DNA of 64,000 nt, taken from assembly GCA_020634755.1 (NCBI GenBank), contig JACKBC010000001.1, forward strand, positions 310,001 to 374,000. Direction: 5' to 3'. A program made the translations under genes and the position numbers. Shown here one piece after another: positions 1-7,557 of this stretch. The first letter of the stretch is position 1; each line of letters begins with the position of its first letter. The notes beneath the pieces were generated by a model. The model worked only from the letters and a program-made list of their open reading frames with translations. It was not told where the DNA came from and made no database searches. This stretch comes from Caldilineaceae bacterium (GTDB taxonomy: Bacteria > Chloroflexota > Anaerolineae > Caldilineales > Caldilineaceae).

Positions 1-364
1 CTTGGAAATTGGCGCTATCGCCGGCGTTGTGCTGGCCGCCGCGGCCGCCCATATTCCGGTTGTAATCGATAGCATTGTTTCAACAGCAGGAGCTGCAATT
101 GCCTGCGTAATGGCGCCGCAGGCAAAGCATGTCATGTTTGCCGGGCACACCTGCACTACGGAACCCGGTCACCGCGCCCTGCTCAGCTTTTTGGAGCTGA
201 CCCCGATTTTAGATTTGGGCATTCGGATTGGTGAGGGCGTGGGCGCCGTATTAGCACTTCCCATTTTGGAAACGGCCGTCTCTACGCTCAACGAAATGGC
301 CACGTATAAAGAAGCGGGCATTTCGTACCGTCTTGATGCCAATGAAGAGAGCATGGGGTATTAA
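1..364 (+). CDS. cobT: Nicotinate-nucleotide--dimethylbenzimidazole phosphoribosyltransferase, C-terminal part
   Basis: This is the C-terminal third of CobT; the gene begins before the window. CobT transfers phosphoribose from nicotinate mononucleotide to the lower-ligand base (dimethylbenzimidazole) in the nucleotide-loop stage of cobalamin synthesis, in the cytoplasm. The family signatures are the Gly/Ala-rich AIAGVVLAAAAAHIPV stretch, the AGHTCTTEPGH segment, and RIGEGVGAVLALP, whose Glu is the expected catalytic base of the family. The protein ends normally after the EAGIS motif, so only the 5' part is missing. A B12 gene fits the several B12-binding radical SAM proteins later in the window. 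The identification is firm; the true start cannot be seen. Confidence 0.93.
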   Translation, partial: LEIGAIAGVVLAAAAAHIPVVIDSIVSTAGAAIACVMAPQAKHVMFAGHTCTTEPGHRALLSFLELTPILDLGIRIGEGVGAVLALPILETAVSTLNEMATYKEAGISYRLDANEESMGY

Positions 365-392
365 GATAAAACATATGCTTTGCCGTGTATAA

Positions 393-902
393 TCACGGAA
401 CTGCGTCCTCATACGTGGCGCCGAGCGTGTGAAAATTCTGGTCGGCTAATCCGACCAGAATAGCTTCCCCCGATGACGCCACACGCAATTCGCCATAACG
501 CGCATCCTCGTACACCTGAGCTTGCCCCTCTTGAAAAAAGAATGACGTAGCGCCGATTTCAATATCCCCGCGGCGCTTATAATAGTTGACTACTATTTCA
601 TCGGCGGCCAGCGAGGTCTGGCCATCATAAAGACCAACCAATTCACCCACATCATGATTGCCGCGTTTCACAACAAGTTGGCCACTGTGCGGCAGATCAT
701 CAATCTGAATCTGCTCCGGCAGCCGATAGAGGATGGCCATATAGTCACCTTGAATCAGCGAACGCGGGTCGCGAGGACCGATTTCAAGCAAAACCAGCGT
801 GCCGGTGCGCAACAGCGTCTCTTTTTGTACAATGCCGTAATTTACAAAGCCTAAAAGAAAAATGGCCACTACCCACAACCAAATAATTTGTCGCTTCATC
901 AT
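393..902 (-). CDS. GDYXXLXY-motif membrane-anchored protein
   Basis: A 169-residue protein with one N-terminal membrane segment (about residues 7-25) and an extracytoplasmic domain. It carries the family-defining GDYMAILY motif near residue 53, preceded by the typical IGPRDPRSLIQ stretch. Proteins of this family (PF14345) are usually encoded beside DUF2157 and DUF4401 membrane proteins, as here. The biochemical role is unknown. Its ATG overlaps the stop of the upstream DUF4401 gene in an ATGA arrangement, which implies translational coupling. A second ATG follows directly, so the start could be three bases downstream. It is the last gene of a three-gene minus-strand operon. Confidence 0.85.
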   Translation of the reverse strand: MMKRQIIWLWVVAIFLLGFVNYGIVQKETLLRTGTLVLLEIGPRDPRSLIQGDYMAILYRLPEQIQIDDLPHSGQLVVKRGNHDVGELVGLYDGQTSLAADEIVVNYYKRRGDIEIGATSFFFQEGQAQVYEDARYGELRVASSGEAILVGLADQNFHTLGATYEDAVP

Positions 903-1981
903 GTGCCTTCACGTCTCCCCCAGCGCAGCAGCCCCAAACGAATCACCAGCAGAGCCGCCCCCGTGCCCAAAAGAATGTACGATTTTTCCAGCAGCGTAAA
1001 ATCCAAATTGTAATAATAGACGCCAATAAAAAAGAGCAGAAACGCACTGGAAAGCCCCATTTGCAAGTTGTTGCTGCGCCAAAACGCCAGCAGCAATCCA
1101 ATGAGCGCGGCCAGTATGCCTGGGGTTTGATAGGTGGGAATCAGCAGCAATCCAACACCGGCCAGCAGCCATAGCGCCGGCCCGCTCTGCCGCGAAATCT
1201 CCAGTTCGCGCAAAACTTGGTCCCACAAATAGAGCAGTCCCACCCCCAAAGCGGCCGTCGAAATCCACCATTTTGTTGTATCAGGCTGGCCAATGAGCGG
1301 CAGCACACACAGCCCTGCCAGCACCAACAGCGTTCCATACGCCGCGGCCGACCAATACGCCGCCAACTTGGGAGAGCTGCGCAAGTAAACTTCGTTGCGC
1401 CACAAATAGATAGCCAAAACGGCAAAAAGTGCAATGACCACATGGATGCCCTCGGGCAGCTCTTGCTCCAGCAACAGCACCACCAATGCCGCCGCCATAG
1501 CGACCACCGAAATCAGTCGGTGCATTGTGTCTGGATAAGCCACAAAGAGCAATGCTTCTAGCCCCAGCGCCACCAGCGCCGTGGCCGTCGTATTCTCGGT
1601 AAACATACTGACGCCCGCAATCAGCAGGCCCTGTCCGGCTAAGCTCACGGCAAAGGCAAGTTGCCCGCCAAAAATAGAGTCCATTGCCATCCGTTTGAGC
1701 GCCAACGCCGCCACGCCAAATATGCTGCCAAACAGCAGCATGGAGACGCCGCTATCAATGAGTCCGACCATGCCTAAAAACGCAATGATAAAAACGGCGG
1801 CCAGCCACGCGCTGATGCCCACAAAGGCCTTGATGTACCAGGGTGTTGGTGACTCGGTGCGTTGCTGATCCATCCACGCCGTGGCGGTGGCCAGCTCATG
1901 GGCATCGAGCAAGCCCTCCTCGACTAGTTGCGCCAGCACGCCCGCCACAGATCGGGCGCCCCCTTGACTTTCCGCTTCCAT
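899..1981 (-). CDS. DUF4401 polytopic membrane protein
   Basis: About 360 residues with a short soluble N-terminus followed by roughly ten hydrophobic segments. The N-terminal helix (LVEEGLLDAHELATATAWM) and the following Trp-Tyr/Lys-rich entry into the membrane domain match DUF4401 (PF14351). The open frame extends further upstream, but the ATG at 1981 is preferred because it overlaps the stop codon of the DUF2157 gene (TAATG) and because the upstream extension reads like frame-shadow sequence rich in Cys and Arg. It lies between DUF2157 and GDYXXLXY genes, the usual trio. Function is unknown; the trio is presumably a membrane complex (inference). Confidence 0.85.
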   Translation of the reverse strand: MEAESQGGARSVAGVLAQLVEEGLLDAHELATATAWMDQQRTESPTPWYIKAFVGISAWLAAVFIIAFLGMVGLIDSGVSMLLFGSIFGVAALALKRMAMDSIFGGQLAFAVSLAGQGLLIAGVSMFTENTTATALVALGLEALLFVAYPDTMHRLISVVAMAAALVVLLLEQELPEGIHVVIALFAVLAIYLWRNEVYLRSSPKLAAYWSAAAYGTLLVLAGLCVLPLIGQPDTTKWWISTAALGVGLLYLWDQVLRELEISRQSGPALWLLAGVGLLLIPTYQTPGILAALIGLLLAFWRSNNLQMGLSSAFLLFFIGVYYYNLDFTLLEKSYILLGTGAALLVIRLGLLRWGRREGT

Positions 1982-2958
1982 TATAGACCTCCCACCTCTT
2001 CCCATTTCCGCTGCACGCGCAAGAGCCAGGTCACCGCCAGCGCTGCCTGCCCGATCACCAGCACGCCCAGCACAAAGGGCAGCAAGGTCGGATGCAGATC
2101 GGTCCGCTGCGCCACAAACATCGTGATCACAGCAATCAGGCTGACCGCAGCGCCGGTCAACACAAAAAGGTCGCGAATGTAACGCTGGTACACAAAGAGC
2201 ACCACGACCCAAAAGGCTCCATAAAGTACAACCGCGGCCCACTCGGCAGACGTCATTTCAGCTGGTGTGGGCGCCCCCTCCACAATCAACGTGAGTACGG
2301 CCATGGTGATCCAGCCCAGCGCGGCCACCGCAACGATGCGCGCATACCAGCGTGCTTGCAGCCAAGAAAAACCGCGCAGCCGAGCAACTTCCCAAACGGC
2401 CAGCGCAAGGGCATTGAGCAGAAAGAGGAGTTCAAAGTGCAACGTATAGTCTTGGGACCACACCTGATCCCAATAGAGCACCAGCGTTACATTGGCCAGC
2501 GCCAATAGGAGCAGCCAAAGCGGGGCAAATGTTCCCACCGCTACCCAGCCCACAATCAGCAGCATCCACATCAGGAAAAGTGTATACGAATCTGCCCCGG
2601 TCTGATATGCTTGACCAAAGACAGCCAGCAATGCGCCCACCAACAGCGCCGCAACCAGGAGCGCCACTTTACCAGAAAGTTTGTGCAGACCCAGATAGTG
2701 GGCCAAGCCAACTGTGACCAAAATTGCTGCTTCTACCAAGCCCAGACGGGCAAAACGGTGCAAAGCATCCCAATTATAGGCAAAGAAAAAGAAGGCGCCG
2801 CTGACGAGCAAAAGTGCCCCCAAAACGAGCAGCAGACGATCCAGAAAGCGTTGCCAATCCCGTTGCCCTGGTAAGTGCCCCACCAGGCGCAGACCGTGGC
2901 GCAGCGCTTTGGCGTTTAGAAGGCCAGCCGATGCCAACTCAAAAAGCTGTTCAGGCAT
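1981..2958 (-). CDS. DUF2157 polytopic membrane protein
   Basis: About 325 residues: a short N-terminal domain (ELASAGLLNAKAL and following), then eight to ten transmembrane helices. It matches the DUF2157 family (PF09925), which usually precedes DUF4401 and GDYXXLXY genes. The frame is open up to 3069, but the ATG at 2958 has a GAGG Shine-Dalgarno about 8 bases upstream and starts the conserved MPEQLFELASAG region, so it is preferred; ATG 3000 is an alternative without an evident ribosome site. It is the first gene of the operon. Two small repeat elements lie directly upstream (3032-3194). Function is unknown. Confidence 0.85.
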   Translation of the reverse strand: MPEQLFELASAGLLNAKALRHGLRLVGHLPGQRDWQRFLDRLLLVLGALLLVSGAFFFFAYNWDALHRFARLGLVEAAILVTVGLAHYLGLHKLSGKVALLVAALLVGALLAVFGQAYQTGADSYTLFLMWMLLIVGWVAVGTFAPLWLLLLALANVTLVLYWDQVWSQDYTLHFELLFLLNALALAVWEVARLRGFSWLQARWYARIVAVAALGWITMAVLTLIVEGAPTPAEMTSAEWAAVVLYGAFWVVVLFVYQRYIRDLFVLTGAAVSLIAVITMFVAQRTDLHPTLLPFVLGVLVIGQAALAVTWLLRVQRKWEEVGGL

Positions 2959-3031
2959 ATGTTGATCCTCTAAGATAGGCGTAGAATTTTGAGATTCCAT
3001 AGTGGTTTTGCCGATCATGAAAATAGACGCC

Positions 3032-3104
3032 TTACGCAGCACCTTTGGTTCACCAGGAGAAAACAGCATGTTGACTTGGCAATTTTCCCTTTAGGCTTGC
3101 GTAA
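3032..3104. repeat. TTACGCA/TGCGTAA element, copy A
   Basis: A 73-base intergenic element with ends TTACGCAG and TTGCGTAA in inverted orientation. It lies just upstream of the DUF2157 operon and is followed 18 bases later by copy B. Its right end (CCCTTTAGGCTTGCGTAAGTCTC) resembles the right ends of copies F and I. Confidence 0.75.
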
Positions 3105-3122
3105 GTCTCAAATATAGCGAAG

Positions 3123-3194
3123 TTACGCAGTTGCCCCAGGAGTTCGACTTCTGAGAGAAGTCGAACTTCTCCTGAACAGCACTGAAGTGCGTAA
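3123..3194. repeat. TTACGCA/TGCGTAA element, copy B, with internal hairpin
   Basis: A 72-base copy with the same inverted ends. Its centre is a hairpin: AGTTCGACTTCT (3141-3152), a 3-base loop, and its perfect complement AGAAGTCGAACT (3156-3167). The same hairpin core occurs at 60192-60224 outside this element. Confidence 0.75.
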
Positions 3195-3466
3195 CTCCTA
3201 ATATATAGAACAATCCTCAAAACAATTGTACTACATTTTGACCGCGATTTCTGCCCCCAACCAACGCGTTTTCGCCTTGACATCAACAAATATTTGTTCC
3301 TACAGGAGCAAATATTTGTCGCGCCTGTTTTGGACATGCGTCTCTAACAGTCTGGGAGTATAGCCCCCTGTTCTTTAGGCTATCTTATAGAAAGAGCCAA
3401 ATCAATTAATTGAGAGACGTATAAATATTGAGTCAATGAGACGTGGCTATTGTGCATCACACCAGT

Positions 3467-3553
3467 TGTCTGGCCGCTTAATTTTTAGAATTCCCGTATA
3501 ACTTTTGTTCGAGCTGTGATTTCTAAAAATTAAATATTCGCGGCGCTAGCCAG
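3467..3553. repeat. Dyad element, copy 1 (partner at 43150)
   Basis: An 87-base element starting TTGTCTGGCCGCTTAATTTT and ending CGCGGCGCTAGCCAG. The arms TTAATTTTTAGAA and TTCTAAAAATTAA are inverted complements, and CTGGC/GCCAG closes the outside. A clearly related copy lies at 43150-43230, about 40 kb away. Confidence 0.7.
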
Positions 3554-3739
3554 AAAAACAGCTCAATAACAGCCACGGTGGCGGCCAGTGCGTTGCACAC
3601 CGACAGCACAAGTAAGTGAGGAGTGAGCATAATTCGATGCGCGAGTGCAACATGTGTCGTAGACCCGCGTGCGACGCACGCTAATCGCCTTTACCCGACT
3701 GAAACACGTATGCACACCCCTCAAGTAAGTAGCAAAATC

Positions 3740-3768
3740 AAAAGAGCAGCCTGTTTGGGCTGCTCTTT
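3740..3768 (-). terminator. Rho-independent terminator of pnp
   Basis: The arms AAAGAGCAGCC and GGCTGCTCTTT form an 11-bp stem with a 6-base loop, about 50 bases past the pnp stop. On the minus strand a short run of T follows. The flanking A/T would allow weak use on the other strand too. Confidence 0.8.
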
Positions 3769-3818
3769 AAAATCGCTAGATTGTCGTACACAAACGTCCG
3801 CTTCAAACGGCCGTTCGT

Positions 3819-6080
3819 TTAATAACGGTCGCGACGATCGCTGCGAGAACGTTCGCGGCGCGGGCTGCGGCCATTGCGATCGCCACCGCCGCGTGAACCC
3901 CCACGGTCACCGCGATTACCACCGCCGCCGCGGGAGCCACCACGATCACGCTCGCGCGCTTCTTCGGCAGTCCAGCCTTCCAGCACCGCTTGCCGGCTCA
4001 AGCGCACCTTACCACCCGGGTCCACATCAATGACCATAACGGTCAGCTCATCGCCCAGATTGGCCACATCTTCGACCTTATCCACGCGATAATCGGCCAG
4101 CTGGCTGATATGCACCATGCCATCTTGGCCGGGCAAAATATTGACAAAGGCGCCATAGGGCTCCACGCGCACCACGGTGCCTGTATAAATCTTGCCCACT
4201 TCCACTTCTTCCGTCATATTGCGCACTTCTTCCAGCGCCTGTTCGGCCAGGAAGCCATCACTACCGGCAATATAGACGGTGCCATCTTCTTCGATATCGA
4301 CCTTGACTTTGTATTTGTCCTGAATGGCGCGTACAGTCTTGCCACCCGGGCCAATCACCTTGCCGATCTGCTCAGGATCGATCTGCACAGAGAGAATGCG
4401 CGGCGCATAGGGGCTCAGCTCCTTGCGCGGCTCGGCCAGCGGCTCCAACATCTTCTCCATAATGTGCATGCGGCCATCACGGGCCTGAGACAGCGCCTGG
4501 CGCAGAATCTCAAAATCGAGCCCTTTAATCTTCAAGTCCATCTGCAATGCCGTAATGCCGTGGGCCGTACCTGCCACCTTGAAATCCATATCACCCAGCG
4601 CGTCTTCCATGCCTTGGATGTCGCTGAGCACTACGTATGCACCGGTTTCCTGGTCCTGAATCAACCCCATGGCAATACCAGAGACCGGCGCCAAAATGGG
4701 CACACCGGCATCCATCAACGCCAGCGTGCTGCCACAGACTGACCCCATGCTGGTGGAGCCATTAGAGCTGACCACCTCACTTACCACGCGCAGCGTATAG
4801 GGGAAATCTTCGGGAATGACCGGCACCAACGCTCGCTCCGCCAGCGCGCCGTGACCAATCTCGCGGCGCTTGGGGCCACGCATGGGATACGCTTCACCAG
4901 TGCTAAAGGGCGGGAAATTGTAGTGGTGCATGTAACGCTTTTCCACTTCGGGCTGCAGCGTATCGAGCCGCTGCACATCACCCAGCGTGCCCAGTGTGGC
5001 AATGGAGAGCACGTGCGTTTCCCCACGCATAAAGAGCCCAGAGCCGTGTGTGCGCGGCAGCCGGCCCACCTGCGAACTGATGGGACGAATTTCCGTGGGC
5101 TTGCGTCCATCGGGGCGCACGCTCTGCTCTAAAATGCGTTTGCGTACAGCTTCCTTGACCACGGCGTCCATAGAATCGCTGAGGTCTTCGACGCTCATTT
5201 CTTCGTCCTCAACCGCCCCGGCCAGAGATTCGGATATATCCTGGCGAATGGCGCTGAGCCCTTCGTTGGTTTCCTGTTTGCTTGGGCCACCAGCCAGCAG
5301 AGAATGGACGCGCTCCTTCATCATGTCGGAAACGCGCTGCTTGGTCGCTTCTCCGGGCAGGAAAACTTGATAGTCGCTATATTTTGCTTTGCCCAGTTCG
5401 GTCTGCATTTGCTGAATCAGCTGCACAACGGGCTGCATAGATTCATAGGCCAGCTTCAACGCATCCAGCACCATATCCTCAGGCAGCTCATGCGCGCCGG
5501 CCTCCACCATCAGAATGTTGTCTGCCGTACCAGCCGCACATAAGTCCAGCGTGCTGTTGGCCATTTGGGAAGCAGTGGGGTTCACCACCAGCTCGCCATC
5601 TACATAGCCAATGGAGGAGGCCGCAATGGGGCCGCCCCACGGAATGTCGCTAATGGAAAGCGCCGCAGAGGCCGCAATAATTACCAGCGGATCAAACAGA
5701 TTTTCACCGTCGGAACTCAGCGTGCTGATAATAATTTGTACTTCGTTGCGGAAACCTTTGGGGAAGAGCGGGCGCAGCGGGCGATCAACCAGACGCGCCA
5801 GCAAAATGGACTGGTCCGACGGGCGACCTTCACGGCGGGGATAGTTGCCGGGGATGCGCCCACCCGCATAAAGTCGCTCTTCAAATTCGACCGTCATCGG
5901 GAAAAAGTTGATGCCCGGTCGCACTTCTTTGCTCATGGTGGCGGTGGCAAACAGCACCGTATCGCCATAACGCACGGTGACCGCGCCGCCAGCTTGTGCA
6001 GCCAGCACGCCAGTCTCAATACTAAGCTCGCGTCCCCCTACCTCAGTGGTATAGACGCGCGCGCCATCAAAAAGTTGCAT
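3819..6080 (-). CDS. pnp: Polyribonucleotide nucleotidyltransferase (PNPase)
   Basis: A 753-residue PNPase, the phosphorolytic 3'-5' exoribonuclease of RNA turnover and degradosome-type complexes. Domain order is complete: first RNase PH-like domain (about 1-210, with FFPMTVEFEERLYAGGRIPG), helical linker, second RNase PH domain (about 330-550, with the catalytic-region ALGDMDFKVAGT), KH domain (VIGPGGKTVRAIQ), and S1 domain (GTVVRVEPYGAFVNI). The start is supported by an AAGGAG site 8 bases upstream. It is longer than the usual about 700 residues because of a C-terminal Arg/Gly/Ser/Asp-rich tail of about 45 residues, which may bind RNA (inference). It follows rpsO as in many bacteria, although 670 bases separate them. 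Confidence 0.98.
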   Translation of the reverse strand: MQLFDGARVYTTEVGGRELSIETGVLAAQAGGAVTVRYGDTVLFATATMSKEVRPGINFFPMTVEFEERLYAGGRIPGNYPRREGRPSDQSILLARLVDRPLRPLFPKGFRNEVQIIISTLSSDGENLFDPLVIIAASAALSISDIPWGGPIAASSIGYVDGELVVNPTASQMANSTLDLCAAGTADNILMVEAGAHELPEDMVLDALKLAYESMQPVVQLIQQMQTELGKAKYSDYQVFLPGEATKQRVSDMMKERVHSLLAGGPSKQETNEGLSAIRQDISESLAGAVEDEEMSVEDLSDSMDAVVKEAVRKRILEQSVRPDGRKPTEIRPISSQVGRLPRTHGSGLFMRGETHVLSIATLGTLGDVQRLDTLQPEVEKRYMHHYNFPPFSTGEAYPMRGPKRREIGHGALAERALVPVIPEDFPYTLRVVSEVVSSNGSTSMGSVCGSTLALMDAGVPILAPVSGIAMGLIQDQETGAYVVLSDIQGMEDALGDMDFKVAGTAHGITALQMDLKIKGLDFEILRQALSQARDGRMHIMEKMLEPLAEPRKELSPYAPRILSVQIDPEQIGKVIGPGGKTVRAIQDKYKVKVDIEEDGTVYIAGSDGFLAEQALEEVRNMTEEVEVGKIYTGTVVRVEPYGAFVNILPGQDGMVHISQLADYRVDKVEDVANLGDELTVMVIDVDPGGKVRLSRQAVLEGWTAEEARERDRGGSRGGGGNRGDRGGSRGGGDRNGRSPRRERSRSDRRDRY

Positions 6081-6753
6081 AAGGTTAACTCCTTTTGCCT
6101 ACGCTCTATGAGCAATAGGACAGATAAAAATACGTTTCCAGGCTGATGGCGCGACAAAAGATTGAGCTCCCAGATTGTGTGTTGACTCTGTGCTACGCAC
6201 AACCGCCAACATACCAGGATTGTGTCAAAAGGTGCGGGACTGGAGCGTGCGGTCAAACGGGTCGCTTGATCGCACGCTCCAATGCCGAACCTTGACAGTT
6301 GCTGGTTGTACTGTGGTTGAGATCAAAACTGGAGTTTTTATGTAGAATACAAACTCCGGTTTTGATTCAGAGCCTAGTCTCAGTAGTGCGCAGCAGGAAA
6401 AGACAAATCTAAATTTCTTAATTAAGATATATGTCTACACTGTCAACAGCGCTGCGGCGTACTGAGTTCAGAAGTGAAACTTTGTCTACTCCATCAGACC
6501 AGATTCAAAATAAGGTGGTGACTATTGCCCTGTTAGCCGAGCCTGCTCAAGACAATATGGGCCTCAACAGGCTCAAGACTCGACCATTTGAATGGCCACC
6601 CTTTATGAAGAAAAAAGGGAGCGAAGCTCGCGGCTGGCGCGGCTTTTTCGCCCCCTCAATCTTAACATCATCAATTCTCGGGCCTTTTGTAAGCCCGACA
6701 TAAATCCTGGACATTCACTTTCAACAATTTGCTCCTGGCTATCTGCGCCCCAA
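6081..6753. other. Long rpsO-pnp spacer, no supported gene
   Basis: The spacer holds an imperfect inverted repeat (6321-6337 and 6351-6367) with the core ACTCCGGTTTT; related arms occur at 43876-43921. On the minus strand this could fold in the pnp leader, a region where PNPase often controls its own message in other bacteria (knowledge from Escherichia coli, not shown here). A plus-strand frame of 90 codons (6431-6703) has no ribosome site and no recognisable domain. I see no other gene. Confidence 0.6.
6321..6367 (-). repeat. Inverted repeat in the pnp leader region
   Basis: Two 17-base arms separated by 13 bases, complementary except for two positions. It lies about 240 bases upstream of pnp on the transcribed side. 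It could be a leader hairpin; it has no T-run on the minus strand right after it, so a simple terminator is less likely. Confidence 0.5.
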
Positions 6754-7023
6754 TTATCGACGCAAGCCGAGCCGCTGAATCAACTGCTGATATCGTCCAC
6801 TATCCTTACGTTTGAGATAAGCCAGGTGCCGCCGTCGCTGGCCAACCAGCTTGAGCAGGCCAAGCCGAGAACCTTCATCATGCTTGTGCTTCTGTAAATG
6901 CTCCGTCAGAGCATTAATGCGCGTTGTCAAGAGCGCCACCTGCACCTCTGGTGAACCCGTATCGTTGTTATTGACGCGGAATTCTTCAATTAACTCGGCT
7001 TTTTTAGCCTTGGTAATACTCAT
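6754..7023 (-). CDS. rpsO: 30S ribosomal protein S15
   Basis: An 89-residue S15, the primary 16S rRNA-binding protein of the small-subunit platform. Family signatures are clear: NDTGSPEVQVALLT, the H-rich turn HLQKHKHDEGSRLGLL, and RRRHLAYLKRKD. Length is standard. The start has an AGGAG site six bases upstream. It is transcribed ahead of pnp on the minus strand. Confidence 0.99.
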   Translation of the reverse strand: MSITKAKKAELIEEFRVNNNDTGSPEVQVALLTTRINALTEHLQKHKHDEGSRLGLLKLVGQRRRHLAYLKRKDSGRYQQLIQRLGLRR

Positions 7024-7161
7024 TTGGTACTCCTATTCTAAGAAGAGAATCGTGTAAAGACCGGCACTTACCCATTCATTTTAACTATTCATCTAACCTA
7101 TCTGTCTATAACTAAACTAGCCATCTATCTATAACCGGCAATTCGTGGTTGTTCGCTTGTG

Positions 7162-7235
7162 GACAGCTATCCATCACAGTGATGAACCGCGGCAGCCATG
7201 CTGTTTTTTCTTGGCGATCCACTTGCGCTGCGTAA
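7162..7235. repeat. TTACGCA/TGCGTAA element, copy C, left end degenerate
   Basis: Only the right end GATCCACTTGCGCTGCGTAA is recognisable; it closely matches the right end of copy D at 10603 and resembles copy E. The left boundary is placed by the usual 74-base length and is uncertain. Confidence 0.45.
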
Positions 7236-7465
7236 GGCGTGTCTAATTATAATTAGGTGATGTCATGAGAATAGGTACAAGCCTTTAACAACTGGTTAAT
7301 TAACACATGTGTATATGACAAGCTATACACAAAACCAAACTTCATGGGCCATAGAAAAATATGGCAAAATAGTCAAACGTGTATTGCACATTTATAAGGC
7401 CAAGCCAGCGCTGTACCAGGCGCATAGCTTAGCACAACTGTTCTACCAACATTAATAACTCGATT

Positions 7466-7494
7466 ATTATACCTTACATTATCATTTTTCCCAA
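7466..7494 (-). promoter_or_regulatory. Candidate sigma-70 promoter toward rpsO
   Basis: On the minus strand TTGGGA (-35) and TATAAT (-10) are spaced by 17 bases. It points toward rpsO, which would have a leader of about 435 bases. No nearer equally good promoter was seen, but the distance makes the assignment tentative. Confidence 0.4.
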
Positions 7495-7557
7495 ACTCGA
7501 AAGCTGTTTTTTGTTTGAATATCTCAATGGCTTTAAAACCGTACCCATGATTGCAAC

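Larger units (their letters stand above)
2959..3818. other. Intergenic region with several repeats, no supported gene
   Basis: This 860-base spacer separates the DUF2157 operon from the end of pnp. It holds two tandem TTACGCA-type elements (3032-3194), two copies of the palindrome CAAATATTTG (3287-3296 and 3309-3318) around a short spacer, one copy of a dyad element also found near 43150 (3467-3553), a GTGCGACGCAC palindrome (3669-3679) and the pnp terminator. Short open frames here are low-complexity and lack ribosome sites. The promoter of the DUF2157 operon should be in this stretch, but I cannot place it with confidence. Confidence 0.7.
7024..7557. other. Divergent spacer between rpsO and recD2
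   Basis: This 534-base spacer carries a one-sided TTACGCA-type element (right end at 7229-7235) and a good minus-strand promoter candidate (7466-7494). No convincing coding frame is present; the 65-codon minus frame here has no ribosome site. Confidence 0.6.

Noticed and set aside
3050..3337. 95-codon minus-strand frame upstream of the DUF2157 gene
   Set aside because: Made mostly of the two TTACGCA elements and palindromes; Cys/Ser/Arg-rich and without ribosome site.
3990..4742. 250-codon plus-strand open frame inside pnp
   Set aside because: Antisense to a clearly conserved PNPase; His/Ile/Asn-rich shadow with no ribosome site.
6431..6703. 90-codon plus-strand frame in the rpsO-pnp spacer
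   Set aside because: No ribosome site, no recognisable domain, unusual composition. Left as spacer.
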